A stretch of 64,000 bases of DNA from Shinisaurus crocodilurus (taxonomy: Eukaryota; Chordata; Lepidosauria; Squamata; Shinisauridae), in NCBI GenBank assembly GCA_021292165.1, contig CM037879.1, positions 162,804,886 to 162,868,885 of the forward strand. The letters are read 5' to 3'. A model generated the notes under the pieces. That model made no database searches. It was not told the DNA's origin and was given only the letters and a program-made list of their open reading frames with translations. How positions within the stretch are numbered: the stretch's first letter is position 1; each line of letters opens with the position of its first letter. Both the position numbers and the translations under genes were made by a program. Of the stretch, positions 40,967 through 51,551 are shown in pieces.

Positions 40967-43900
40967 TTAGTTGGTTTCACCATCTCCACTCTCTCCATCC
41001 ATAAAAGGCTGGAGCTTGATTTTCATGGCTGTGTATTTCAGGGAATACCACAACCCTCGCCATGTTGACCAAACCACTCCATTGTCAGAAGAGCCGGTGT
41101 ATCTCCCATTCTTGTGATATAGTCCATTGAGATTTGCTGCATGGCATCTTGTGGAAGAGAGAGTAAAAAATGGAAAAGAGAGGTTGTTAATCAAGTGCAA
41201 AAGAATGGGTCAAATGCATAATGCTAGATATTATGGAAATATTAAGATAAGATCTTCAGTTTTTCTAAGTTAAAACCAAATTAATGCTATGATGTAGTGC
41301 AAACATCTTGTTTAACTTAAGTACAGGCAGTCGCAGTCCCCGGGTTACGAATGAGATCCGTTCGTAAGTGTGTCTTTAAGTTGAATGTGTACATAAGTCG
41401 GAACAGAAGCTGCGCAATGTTTTCAAAGTGTTGCATTCGTAAGTACGAACCATTGTATTTAACTCAGATTTTTACATATATGGCGGTTCGTTCTTAAGTA
41501 TGAGTTGTCCGTAAGTCGGGACGTTCATAACCCGGGGACTGCCTGTAGTCACCGCTCAACCAGGTACTTTTATGCAAAACTCTGATTACCTTCCATGATA
41601 AAGCCATATGAAGATGTTCTGCTCTGACATTTGTGCTGGCTCATATTGTATTTTCTTGACCAAATTAATTCCCATTTAGTAAATAAATGCTGACCCCACA
41701 GTCTACTAGTTCTTATACAGGTTGCCTTTATTTTAAGTGGAAGATCTGTGCTCAGGTTGGAAGGGAGGAAGAGAATGAAAAGTTCTAAATCTGCCTTCCC
41801 CAACCTAGTGCCGTCCAGATGTGTTGGATAATAATTACAGGATTCGTAGGCTAAGAAATTTGGAAGGAACCAGGTTGGGGAAGGCTGTTCTAAATGGAAC
41901 TCAGAAATTGTCTAATAAGTAATTACTGTATATCTATATACACTTGACATGAATAATTGCCCCAAGATACCATGTTCATCCTTTTAAATGGCAACCAATT
42001 CTTCTTGAATGCGCCTGGTAGGTTAGGATAAGAGATAATGAGTGGCCCAAAGTCATCCAGGCAGCTTCAACACTGGCTGGAGATTTGAACTTACATCTCC
42101 TCAGTCGTAGTCCCACATTCTAAACTCTACATTGCACAGGCTTTCCAGAAATCATAATACAGTAATACCTTGGATTGCAAGTAACTTGGTTTGAGAGCGT
42201 TTTGCAAGACAAGCAAATTTTTAAATATTTAAAAAAATTTACTTGATATACAAGCAACGTCTTGCAATACAAGTCCTGTAGTACGGCTTAAATTAAAAAT
42301 CTCTGTACAAATTTTTTGGGGAGGATTTCATTTTGATATAAGAGTGTTTTGGATTACAAGCACGTTTCCGGAACTAATTATGCTCTCAATCCAAGGCATG
42401 ACTGTACATGTATCTCCCTTTGACAGACCTATGACATCCATATTGCATTTCCTTGACCAAATGTTATTCCCATTTAGTATTCTTCGGTAAATAAATGCTA
42501 ACCCCACAGTCTACTAGGGCAGGCAACTTGTGGCCCTCCAGATGTTTTGGCCTACAACTTCCATCTTCTCTCATCATTGGCTATGGTGGCTCGGGCTAAT
42601 GGGAGTTGTAGGCCAAAAAATCCAGAGTGCCACAAGTCGCCTACCCGTTATACAAGTAGCCTTTATTTTAAATGGAAGATCTGTGCTCAGGTTGCCAGGA
42701 AGGAACAGAATGGAAAGTTCTAACCAGAAAAGACTCTCGTGTTCAGAGAAACCAAGGAGGAGGAACTGGCTTGATTCAGCTGCTCTTCATGTGACTTTTG
42801 GAGGGCTGTCACCAATCAACTCACCTGTTAAACCACCAGCCACACTTGTTCTCTTCTGCACAATTGCCTCTTAGGAACCTGTCATTGTCCCTGTCAGGAG
42901 TGGAGAATGGCATCCCATGGAGCGATGCAGACCACTGGCTGTCAAAGTTGCTCCCTCCAGACAAAGCATCCCCAGCAGTCCCAGAAAAGGTGCCAAAGCC
43001 TATCCTGTAATTGTTCTGAAGGAAAGCCACAGAAACTTCTGTTAAGTCCTATCCAGGGGCATTCTGTACCTGAACAGAGCAAACACACATGGAGAGGGAG
43101 CACTCCAGCGCCATCCCTCCCCTTTGTCACCCTGTACTTGTGGAGGGTGCCTGTCCAAAGAGGAGAGGAGCCTCCACGAGAGCTGGAACACAAAAGTCAG
43201 TGCCTTTTGACAGGTAGCACTAGGAGCTATCCACCTGGAAGCATCGCTTAAGTCATTCTGGCAGCCTACTGCCTCCCTTTGCAATGCATTATGTACCAAG
43301 CAGCTTCATGTGGGATAGACATAGCCACTACTCACTTTATTTGCATATCACATACAGTATGCTTAAAGTGGTTCACAAGAAAGCATGACGAACAAAACAT
43401 TCCAAACAATTTTGTAATACTTTCATAACAAAACATCAATATTAACATATATGTATCACATGGTTGTACAGTTCTAGAATGACTGGCCATATAGTTCAAC
43501 CTAGATTGCCACGCCCCCCATTCCCAGCAGGGAAACTGCCTTTGACAGCAGCAGGACAGACAGAAATCAATAGGTATGGCTCATCCTGGCACAGCAATGC
43601 AGTGGTGGGAAAAATCAATGTATGTTGGATAGCTCACTCATAGAGCAGTTAAGGGTACCTCAGGGACTTAGGGATATCTGTGTGTCAACCCATTCACCCA
43701 AGGAAGGATCTTCATAACCCCTTCCCATGAGCACAGGTGAACCCCTCAATCATGTCTTGGTTAATGCAGTAGCGCATTGGGATATTGGGCTGTTAGTCAG
43801 TAGCACAAACCTCTTTTGCCCAATATCGCATTCAGTTTAGGCTGACTGTGATGCTTCAGTTTAAGGAAAATCCAGTCCCAAAATCATATAAAAGGGGAAA

Positions 43901-46900
43901 CGCGCACACCTGTATTGAGACCTGTATTGAGATTACAAAGTATGAAACTTCTTGGTTTGCTATGTAGTATTTCCCTTCCCTCCTGTAACTGCAGCTCATT
44001 CTTTAAAACCAGCACTATTTCCCTTCCCTCCTGTAACTGCAGCCCATTCTTTAAAACCAGCACTATTTCCCTTCCCTCCTGTAACTGCAGCTCATTATTT
44101 AAAACCAGCACGTTACCTTACATAGCCTAAAGTGCTTCCAGACAGAGGGGTCCTAGTGCAACCAATCAAAAGGCATTGTGCAGATATTCCATCTTTCCCT
44201 CCTTAACAGATTTTTTGTGGTAAGAAAAAAAGACTGAACGGGAAAGATGGTGTTACAAGTGGAAGATGCTGACATCTGGACGCCCTTCCCTAAAATTCCA
44301 TGAATGAGGCAGGGCGATTGCATGATAAAAGCCTCATCTGGAAGCACCCTTGGGTGCAGTTATTCCAGAGGTTCACTGTTTTACTGATTAGAACTTCCTT
44401 TGCAGCCAAAATTAAATGATGGTAGCTTAGAATCTTTCATTCTTGTACTCAGGAAATCTTAAATATGTCTCTTTCATCTACTGTGCTAACTCCTTGGGAT
44501 AACTGAGAGAGCACCATCATATCCTCCCCCAGCCTCTACTCCGGCAGACTAATAGGCCGTTCTCACAAGATAATTACCCACCGTCTCATTCTTTATCTGA
44601 AAATCATCATAAATTGCATATCGTCTCTCCCCGTGCCAGTCCATCAGGTCAATTTTCAATAAGTTTTCTCCTAGAATATAAAATGGCACCATGCTACACA
44701 CTCTTGAGTCCAATAAGGGGTACTGTGAATGAAATGCAAGGATTTCTCGGTGCTTCCAGATCACGCGTGTCACATTATTGTAACCAAATTACATGCAGAG
44801 AGAAAAGCAGTATGTGTGGGGGTGCATTACGATAAGGAAAACAGCCCAAGGATAGAGACTTAAGTACCACTGCCCTCCTTGTGCCATTGTTCAAATCAAA
44901 TATGGAGCCCCACAGAGCTGCACTAAAAGTAAACAACAACAACATCAGGAGACACTTAATGTATCTCCTTCATCACATGGGGTTAGATCCAGACTTTGTC
45001 ATACTTAAGAGAAGTCCCATTGAAATAAATGGGACTTGAGTTATTCATGGCTAACTGAAGTCCCATTTATTTCAATGGGTCTACTCTAAGTATGACCAAG
45101 TCTGGATCCAACCCATATACGTTAGTCCTAATATACTCTTCTGGAATGTATTGTGATGGAAGGAAAGAGTGACCAGATCAGAAGGCCTTCATCCACTATT
45201 GGGCAAACATGGGAAGTTAATTTGTTTGGGTTTTAATTAATTCACAAAGATGCATCTGGACAGAAGGTCTATCCTTACCTCTAAGTAGCAGATCATAGAT
45301 CTTATCATTACCCAGCCAATATTCATCGTTCTTTCCCTGGAATCGTCCAAACCCTTGTTTGTAATCGGCCCATTGTCTGCAAGGAGGAGACATATCAGTG
45401 TTGGCACTCCAGCCTGAGCTACAAAGTGTGGAGTTATTATTTCTATGATGATTTATTATTTATTCCATTTATATTCCACCTTCCATCCAACACATAACTC
45501 AAAGTGGTATACATAAGGTCCTAGACATTCTCCCATCCAGGCACTGGCCAGGCCCAGCTCTGCTTAGCTGTAACAAGGCAGCTGCATCATATGCCGTCAG
45601 AATATGCCCTGTGATTCCCTACTAACTCCCCACAGGCCTCCAACCTGGTCAGCTAGCTTTTCTGTTAAGTTATGTGCAAGGAGATTGTGTTACCCACCCA
45701 CCCACCCCCCCCAATCCCATATGCCAGGGGTGTTGAACCTCTTTCAGCCCAAGGGCCGAATTCCATTTTGGAGAAGCATTCCAGTGGTGGGCGGGGCTGA
45801 AACCAAAAGAAGTGGGCCAATATACCAGCATATTTTAGCTTAAAGCTTAGTTGCTTACTGCCAGCAACTAAGCTTTAGGAAAAGCATTTCAATCTTTTAG
45901 CATGGGCTGGGAGAGAAACTGCACAAAAACCGGGAAGCCACCAAACAATTAGTGGTTGAGGAAAAGGCAGTGGGGTACAGGGAAGGGGAGGGGACATGGC
46001 TGCCTGGGTAACCACAGAGGGCCAGACTGGGACACCAGACAGGCCAGATTTGCACCCCAGGCCTGAGGTTCTACTCTACTGCCTTATACTTTGAGTGAGG
46101 GATCTGGGTGCAAGAAAAGGAGTGGAAGGGACAAGTTAAGAGTTCAACTTCAGAGAAATATCTATTCTCCAGAAGGGGAAGGAACGGGGGGGGGGGGGGA
46201 GGATCATTTGCCCTCTCCGTTCCCTTTCATGTTCATGGTGTGTGACTGAGACAGTTGCCGGTCCCTTAATCATAATGCACCAATTACAAGCACTTCTTGT
46301 GTGAGCGCAGTATTCCCCCCCCCCTCCTAATTTTGAAATCTTGGAATTAGTAGCTGTAGCCATTATTACTTAGTGCCTTTCCGAAGTATGACAAGGCATT
46401 AAGAGGCAGCAAAGACAAGGTTAATTTTGTTTAACTCAAAAGTTTGCATATGCCTGTGTGAACAAACAACACGTAGCTATTTTGTAAGTCACGCTATCTG
46501 ACCTAGTTCACACATTATAACAACAACCCAGGGTATGGGTTGTCATTGAATCATGGGTTGTTGAGTCGTGGGTTGTCATTTTTTGTGAACTCTGCGCTAT
46601 GGTTTAACTATGGGTTGTTAACCATGAACATCACAGAGTTCACAACACAGCAACAAACCATGGGTTCTCTTCCTGGGTTGTTTATGGTGAACAACCCATA
46701 GTTAAACCATAGCGCAGGGTTCACACGTAACAATAACCCATGATTCAACAATAACCAACAATTCAACAACAACCCATACTCAACCCATACTCTGGATTGT
46801 TGCTATGCTCAAACCAGGTGCTATCTCCTATTCCCTTTCTTCTCAGCAATAAGGAAACTAGGCTAGCCATAAGTCCTACTTTACAGCGGACACTCCTCTT

Positions 46901-49217
46901 TTCTGAGCATCCTCTATTTGAAGGGCTATCCAGTCTAAGTTTGGTTTAAAGCGAAAGAACCATCAGAAGGGAGAGCAAGCGGGGGCCTTGAAGTTGCCCA
47001 TCAACAGTGAGCACCTGAACAGCAGGCAGAGTAGTAGGTCCCCAGATCCCAGTCTTCCCCACTATGGTGAGATGTACTGTTTCTGTTTAAATGATATTAT
47101 TTCTCAAGTTGCATCTATACATATAGATTAGCATGTGCAAATTTGATGCAAAACTGTGCCCTTTTTGTCCTCTTTTTTGATGATGCATAAGTGGACACCC
47201 TAAAGGGATCTGTTACGGGGCCCTTTCCAAATGAGCAATTGAGGAGCACTGAGCTACCTACCTGTAGAAATTCTCTTTGCCGTTGCTCCGCCGTTGGATC
47301 ACAGTCCATCCTCCTCCATCTGACATGTCACAGTATGCAAGGAAAGGCTCTTTGTCCACTCTCGGTCTAATTCTGTAGTATCCACTTTCAGTTTTCCTGC
47401 TGTTAAACACCATTGCACAATCTAAGGAAAGCAACATTTAAAAGTAGAGAGGGGATGATGTGCAAGAGGCTTGCTGCCCATCAACAGTGAGCGCCTGGAC
47501 AACAGACTGAGCGGGCACACAGCTCACCTGGTCACAGCCTTTCCTACTATGGGATGTATGATGTATTTATATACTGTACATCAGGCCTGTGATACAGGCC
47601 TGTGGCTTACGCTGGCTCAGCTTGCCTGAGCATGGAAAGCTAAGCAGGGTCAGGCCTGGTTATTACTTTGCTGGGAGACCCCTCCTCTAGTTTCCTGCAT
47701 TGAGCAGGGGGTTGGACTCGATAGCCTTGTAGGCCCCTTCCAACTCTATGATCTATGAAATCTTTATACTGTATATAGAAGCAGAACTAAGCACAGGGAT
47801 AGGCAGACAGACAGAAAGGGGTTTTTTGGGTTGTTGTTGTTGGTTGTTGTTGTTGTTGTTGTTGTTGTTATTATTATTATTATTGGGCCATGTATAGTAT
47901 ATATTTTGACAGGTGGGGGAAGGTGAAAGAGGTGGTACCCTTTCCTGTACTGTGCAGCACCATTGGTATAGTTCCACCAGCTACACCAATTTATGGGCCT
48001 GGCCCATAAATTTATATTATTATATTATCAATATTTACATAAAAGCCCATTTCTGCCTGTCCTATCTATCCCTGTGCGTATCGTTCCATTTCTTCACCAT
48101 ACATATGACCAAGAAATGGAACCAAATCTGGAGATATGTCGATGAAGGTGCAGGATTATGTGGACAAGGCATCATACTTCTGCTTTCACATTTCTCACGT
48201 AATTTTTGATGTCATTTGGGCTCAGGCCCGGTATGGTAGACAGAACCAGGGCTAAAGTCTGGTAAGCCCCAAGCTGAATTCAATCTTCCCTGCACGGCAA
48301 TAGATAACATTAGTAGTTCAGATGTGGTGCCAACAGCTCTTGAAAAATAGTTCCTGGATATTTGATTGTGGAAAGTAGTATCACCACGATTTGAGTAAAA
48401 GTCTTAATAAGTAGGTGCTTGCAGACAAGGTCTTTATTGTGCTTTGTCCACAGAATTTTATTGTGCTTTGTTCATAGAATTTTACAAGTGGTTCAGATGA
48501 CTTCATCTTCCACATGCAACGTTCCCATGTTTTCCCGCCACTTCTGTCTTTTTTCCTTACCACAGGAAAATATGTTAAGGAAGAAAAGACAGAATAGCTG
48601 CACAACATCTTTTTAATGGTAGTGCTAGGAACCATCTGTCTGGAAGCATCCTGTATGTCAAAGTACATCTACATATGGAAAGCTGTGCCACCTGTTTAAT
48701 GAGTGAAATAGAAAAGAACACATCTAACTGAAGTAAGCTTACAGCAAAACACTCTGTAACCCTCTCAGATGAACAGGTTCCACCACATAAATAATCTACC
48801 TTGATCATAGACTAAGAGACTCCCACCAGTTGTGGGCAAAAGCATGTCCTGCTGCTGCGTTGCCCTCCTGGAAGAGAAAAACTTGCTCTTTTGTCTGTGA
48901 TAATTGTTCCCCAAGAGGTCTTTCAGCTGGAGTTCATATAACTGGGATAAATCTTGGAGCATCTCCAACTTTTGTCGTAGTTTGCTGTTATCTAACAAGC
49001 AGTCAGCCCTGGCCTGAAATGAGAAGGAAAAAGTTTATTGGAAGTGCAGGTCCTGTCTCTAGGTTTTTGTAGTACTCTGGGAATAGAGACCATGAGGGAA
49101 ACAAGACCCCCTAACACCATCCTCTCCCATGACTGCTCGTGCTCCAGGTCAGTAGTGGTCCTGATGGCCAAACAACAGGCCACCAATAGGATTTTCTGGG
49201 TATTGAGTCCTCTTGCT

Positions 49218-49251
<34 letters not shown>

Positions 49252-49904
49252 CGCTCTCATTTCACATAGTGCCTTGCCAGGTTAGAGGCAACACATAGAC
49301 TGGGTTCACACAACACGATAAGCCCTGGTGGCTTATAAGCCATGTTTGTTAGTGGCTTGTCATGTTGTCTGAACCCAGCAACACGGTTTGTTAACCACAC
49401 ACAAGCCACTCTGGCTGGGTTCAGACAACATGACAAGCCACTCTGAAACAAACATGGCTTATAAACCACCAGGGCTTATCGTCTTGCATGAACCCAGTCA
49501 TTCCCTGATCTGGCCAGCATGCTGCCTGAAAGGAGAGGACATCTCAAAGTTCCATACACCACGACAAAGGTGGTGCTCTCAGTTTAGTGGGTGTTTGTTT
49601 GGTTGGTTGATACATTTAATTTTTTAAAAAAGTTTCCTAAATTAGTACGGGCCTCAGTGTTGATGAGCATCTGCACACACCAGATCTGAAAGCTGGCATT
49701 CCTTGGACTGGGAAAGGTTCCACATGTTCAGACATTACAGCCCTTCAGAATTCTAGTTTCCATCCATGTTAATAAAAAGTAGTACAAAGATGGCCCTTGG
49801 AATCTCATCACCCGCAGCCAACTTCTACGTACCGAAGGCCGAGGTGAAGATGAACAAAAGGGCAGCACCAGAAGGACCAGCAGCCAACTCATTGTGGCAT
49901 TCAT
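40967..49904 (-). CDS. FGL1-like secreted fibrinogen-domain protein
   Basis: Seven coding exons on the minus strand: 49833-49904, 48800-49013, 47262-47421, 45279-45376, 44582-44670, 42825-43015 and 40967-41147. All junctions are AG/GT and the phases add to 334 residues. A hydrophobic signal peptide (MNATMSWLLVLLVLPFCSSS) is followed by a short coiled-coil-like region with a leading Cys, then a complete fibrinogen C-terminal domain: YCDMSDGGGWTVIQRR, FSGTAGDALSGG, a calcium-binding-type DRDND, NCAEENKCGWWFNRCHAANL and WSTWRGLWYSLK. It resembles FGL1/hepassocin most closely, but human FGL1 is on 8p, not beside THSD1, so this is probably a paralogue and I assign no symbol. A second in-frame ATG four codons downstream has the better initiation context. 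Binding partners (human FGL1 is a LAG-3 ligand) cannot be inferred. Confidence 0.9.
41324..41545. mobile_element. Tc1/mariner-type (Tigger/pogo-like) MITE
   Basis: From caggcagt to actgcctg, flanked by TA on both sides (41322-41323, 41546-41547). The terminal repeat (caggcagtccccgggttacg) is interrupted by a short insertion on the left. The element is foldback-like, with repeated cgtaagt/acttacg motifs. Confidence 0.8.
41641..41789. repeat. Local duplication, copy A (uninterrupted)
   Basis: It matches 42438-42723 over ttgaccaaa...ttcccatttagt, taaataaatgct, accccacagtctactag and gtggaagatctgtgctcagg. Copy B differs by a few percent and contains an inserted MITE. Confidence 0.8.
41791..41887. 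mobile_element. hAT-type MITE with perfect 8-bp duplication
   Basis: From ctgccttccccaacct to aggttggggaaggctg; ttctaaat occurs on both sides (41783-41790 and 41888-41895). Confidence 0.85.
42160..42404. mobile_element. Tc1/mariner-type MITE
   Basis: From cagtaataccttggattgca to caatccaaggcatgactg, flanked by TA at 42158-42159 and 42405-42406. The interior is an imperfect foldback. Confidence 0.8.
42438..42723. repeat. Local duplication, copy B (with MITE inserted)
   Basis: This copy of 41641-41789 is interrupted after ctactag by a palindromic hAT-type MITE (about 42520-42645). It provides a filled and empty site pair. Confidence 0.8.
43969..44111. repeat. 48-bp minisatellite, three units
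   Basis: Three near-identical units of tttcccttccctcctgtaac plus a 28-base remainder. Read on the minus strand it makes a 16-residue peptide repeat, but there is no gene context. Confidence 0.9.
44130..44352 (-). repeat. Dispersed repeat, 'family B' copy (inverted)
   Basis: From gtgcttccagacagagggg to gcctcatctggaagcaccc; the internal blocks match 836-1071 on the opposite strand. Confidence 0.65.
44984..45112. repeat. Palindromic repeat (family E type)
   Basis: A hairpin of gttagatccagactttgtca with tgaccaagtctggatccaac, around two copies of catttatttcaatggg. It is intronic in the FGL1-like gene. Confidence 0.75.
45452..45600 (-). mobile_element. 5S-rRNA-derived SINE with Bov-B/Sauria-like tail
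   Basis: On the minus strand it has a 5S-like head (acagctaagcagagctgggc, then cagtgcctggatgggaga) followed by ccactttgagttatgtg and a tail (gaatataaatggaataaata) like that of Sauria SINEs. This differs from the CR1-tailed 5S chimeras at 21.5, 25.5, 34.1 and 47.6 kb. Confidence 0.65.
46503..46830. repeat. Compound palindrome with 'gttcacac' ends
   Basis: Nested inverted repeats of acaacccatagttaaaccatagcgca and its complement, tcaacaacaaccca motifs, and a gggttcacacg terminus like family F. It lies in an FGL1-like intron. Confidence 0.6.
46860..47205 (+). repeat. 'Family C' repeat, fullest copy
   Basis: It runs from about cagcggacactcctctt to gcataagtggacaccct. It aligns in order with 9464-9665 and with the split copy around the LTR element. 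The ends (gtggacaccct and agggtggcc-type) suggest terminal inverted repeats. Confidence 0.65.
47475..47790 (+). repeat. 'Family C' fragment split by a 5S-derived SINE
   Basis: 47475-47580 (gcccatcaacagtgagcgcc ... actatgggatgtatgatg) continues after the SINE with ctttatactgtatatag. Confidence 0.6.
47595..47759 (+). mobile_element. 5S-rRNA-derived SINE with CR1-like tail (copy 4)
   Basis: From caggcctgtggcttacgctg to atctatga. It has a 5S-like control region and CR1-type tail and is almost identical to copies 1 and 2. Tttatatactgta-like sequence on both sides may be a degraded target duplication. Confidence 0.85.
47830..47885. repeat. (GTT)n/(ATT)n microsatellite
   Basis: Uninterrupted trinucleotide run; it makes poly-Asn/Gln open frames on the minus strand. 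Confidence 0.95.
48410..48652 (+). repeat. Dispersed repeat, 'family B' copy
   Basis: From gtgcttgcagacaaggtc to gtctggaagcatcct. It contains a short internal duplication of attttattgtgctttgt. Confidence 0.65.
49298..49499. mobile_element. 202-bp palindromic terminal-repeat element (family F-like)
   Basis: The ends are gactgggttcacacaacacg and its near-complement ending tgaacccagtc. Nearly the whole element folds (ataagccctggtggcttat against the right half). No coding capacity. Confidence 0.75.
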
Positions 49905-50489
49905 TTAATACAGCTAGACAAAAAAAGAAAGAATAACTAGTATTACATTTCATTTCATTTCATTTTTATTTAATGATGGCAGAGCACAGTAGCAGCAGCA
50001 GACTTCATTCAACAAACACACGCACACACAGGATTTGTTTCTAAGTAGATGCTTTTAAAGTAAATAACAGTAACATAAGATTTGTTAGGTACTATAAGCT
50101 TGATGGTTACAGACTTTATAAGTGCAGTTTCTTTAAACGTTACTCATACTGTGAGGTAAGGAAAACCAAAGAACACCTTGATTTCAAAGGCTGGGCAAGA
50201 CAGAAGCTGTTTGCTTGTGCTTAAAGACTTCTTTCCACCTCCCTAACACTGGGCAAATAGCCAGCCAGGAATTCAACCATCCCCATGTCAGACAGTGCTG
50301 GTCCAAACATTTTGCTGCCTGAGCAGAGCAGCAAATGGCATCCCCTACCCCTATCCGCAGCCTGTCAAGGTGCACTGTAACGAAAGCAAACCAAGTTATT
50401 TTGGAACCTGGGGTAGAAAATCCTGCAATCACCTCTCCCACTCCTTGGCAGTAAAAATACAGTATTAGTATATTAAAAAACTACAAATT

Positions 50490-50745
50490 TGCTGCCCTTT
50501 TATTTATTTAATTTATTTATTATATTTATACCCCACCTTTTTTCCTGCAAGGAACCCAAGGCGGCTTACATGATCCTCCTCCTCTCCATTTTATCCTCAC
50601 AACAACCCTGTGAGGTAGGTTAGGCTGAGAGTCAGTGACTGGCCCAAAGTCACCCAGTGAGTTTCATGGCTGAGTGGGGACTAGAACCCGGATCTCCCGA
50701 GTCCCAGTCCAACACTCTCACCACTATGCCACACTGTCTTTCATG
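50490..50745 (-). mobile_element. Sauria-type SINE (tRNA-derived, Bov-B-like tail)
   Basis: On the minus strand it has a tRNA-like head (gcatagtggtgagagtgttgg), the diagnostic body tgggtgactttgggccagtc and acctacctcacagggttgtt, then a tail ending in ttataaataataaa-like sequence. Confidence 0.85.
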
Positions 50746-51285
50746 ACACCCAAGATCACTCTGCCTAATGATAGGGCTGGCCAAAGAAGAACTGTTCCCA
50801 TTTTCACACACTCCCAAAGTAAGGAGATGTAGTGCACTCTGTAGACTCGTGACACGGAGTGAAATTCAATGTTACAAGGGATGTATGGGGTTTATTGATG
50901 TAAGCTGCCTTGGGAAGGCTCCTGCCCTGAAAGGTGACCGAGAAATAGTTGAAATAAATAAATAATCTCAAACCCATATTCACAGTAATGCTATTTCAGG
51001 GGCCATGGGGGCATGCATAGGAGAGAACTGATGAGCAGGGGTATTTAACCCTTTCCACCATCTGTTCTACCCTGCAAATGTGCTCCCCACCGCAGCAGTT
51101 TTTAATTTGTTCCTCAGCTTGGTTCTGGAACTGGAAGTGAGGCCAGTTGAGGGAGAAACAGACACAAGGGGGCATTTTCAAGACAGAATGAATGGGCACA
51201 TGAAGAGTTAAACACCCTCCACTGATCCTGCCTTCCACCCACCCAGTATCCCCTCACACCGGTAACTGTAAAGTTGAGTCCATGC

Positions 51286-51551
51286 ATTTGGCATAGTGGT
51301 TAGAGTGCTGGACAGGGACTCGGGAGATCCGGGTTCTAGTCCCCACTCGGCCACGAAGCTCACTGGGTGACTTTGGGCCAGTCACTGACTCTCAGCCTCA
51401 CCTACCTCACAGGGTTGCTGTGAGGATAAAAATGGGGAGGAAGAGGAGGATTATTATGTAAGCCGCCTTGGGTTCCTTGCAGGAAAAAAGGCGGGATATA
51501 GATGTAAGAAATAAATGAAATAATAAATAAATAAATAAATAAATAAATAAC
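51286..51551 (+). mobile_element. Sauria-type SINE with (AAAT)n tail
   Basis: The head gcatagtggttagagtgctgg, body (gtgactttgggccagtcact, acctacctcacagggttgct) and tail aggcgggatatagatg followed by (AAAT)n are all present. It is inverted relative to the copy at 50490. Confidence 0.9.

Noticed and set aside
45725..46070. Possible hAT element starting caggggtgttgaacctc
   Set aside because: The start resembles a hAT terminus, but I could not locate a matching right end or target duplication.
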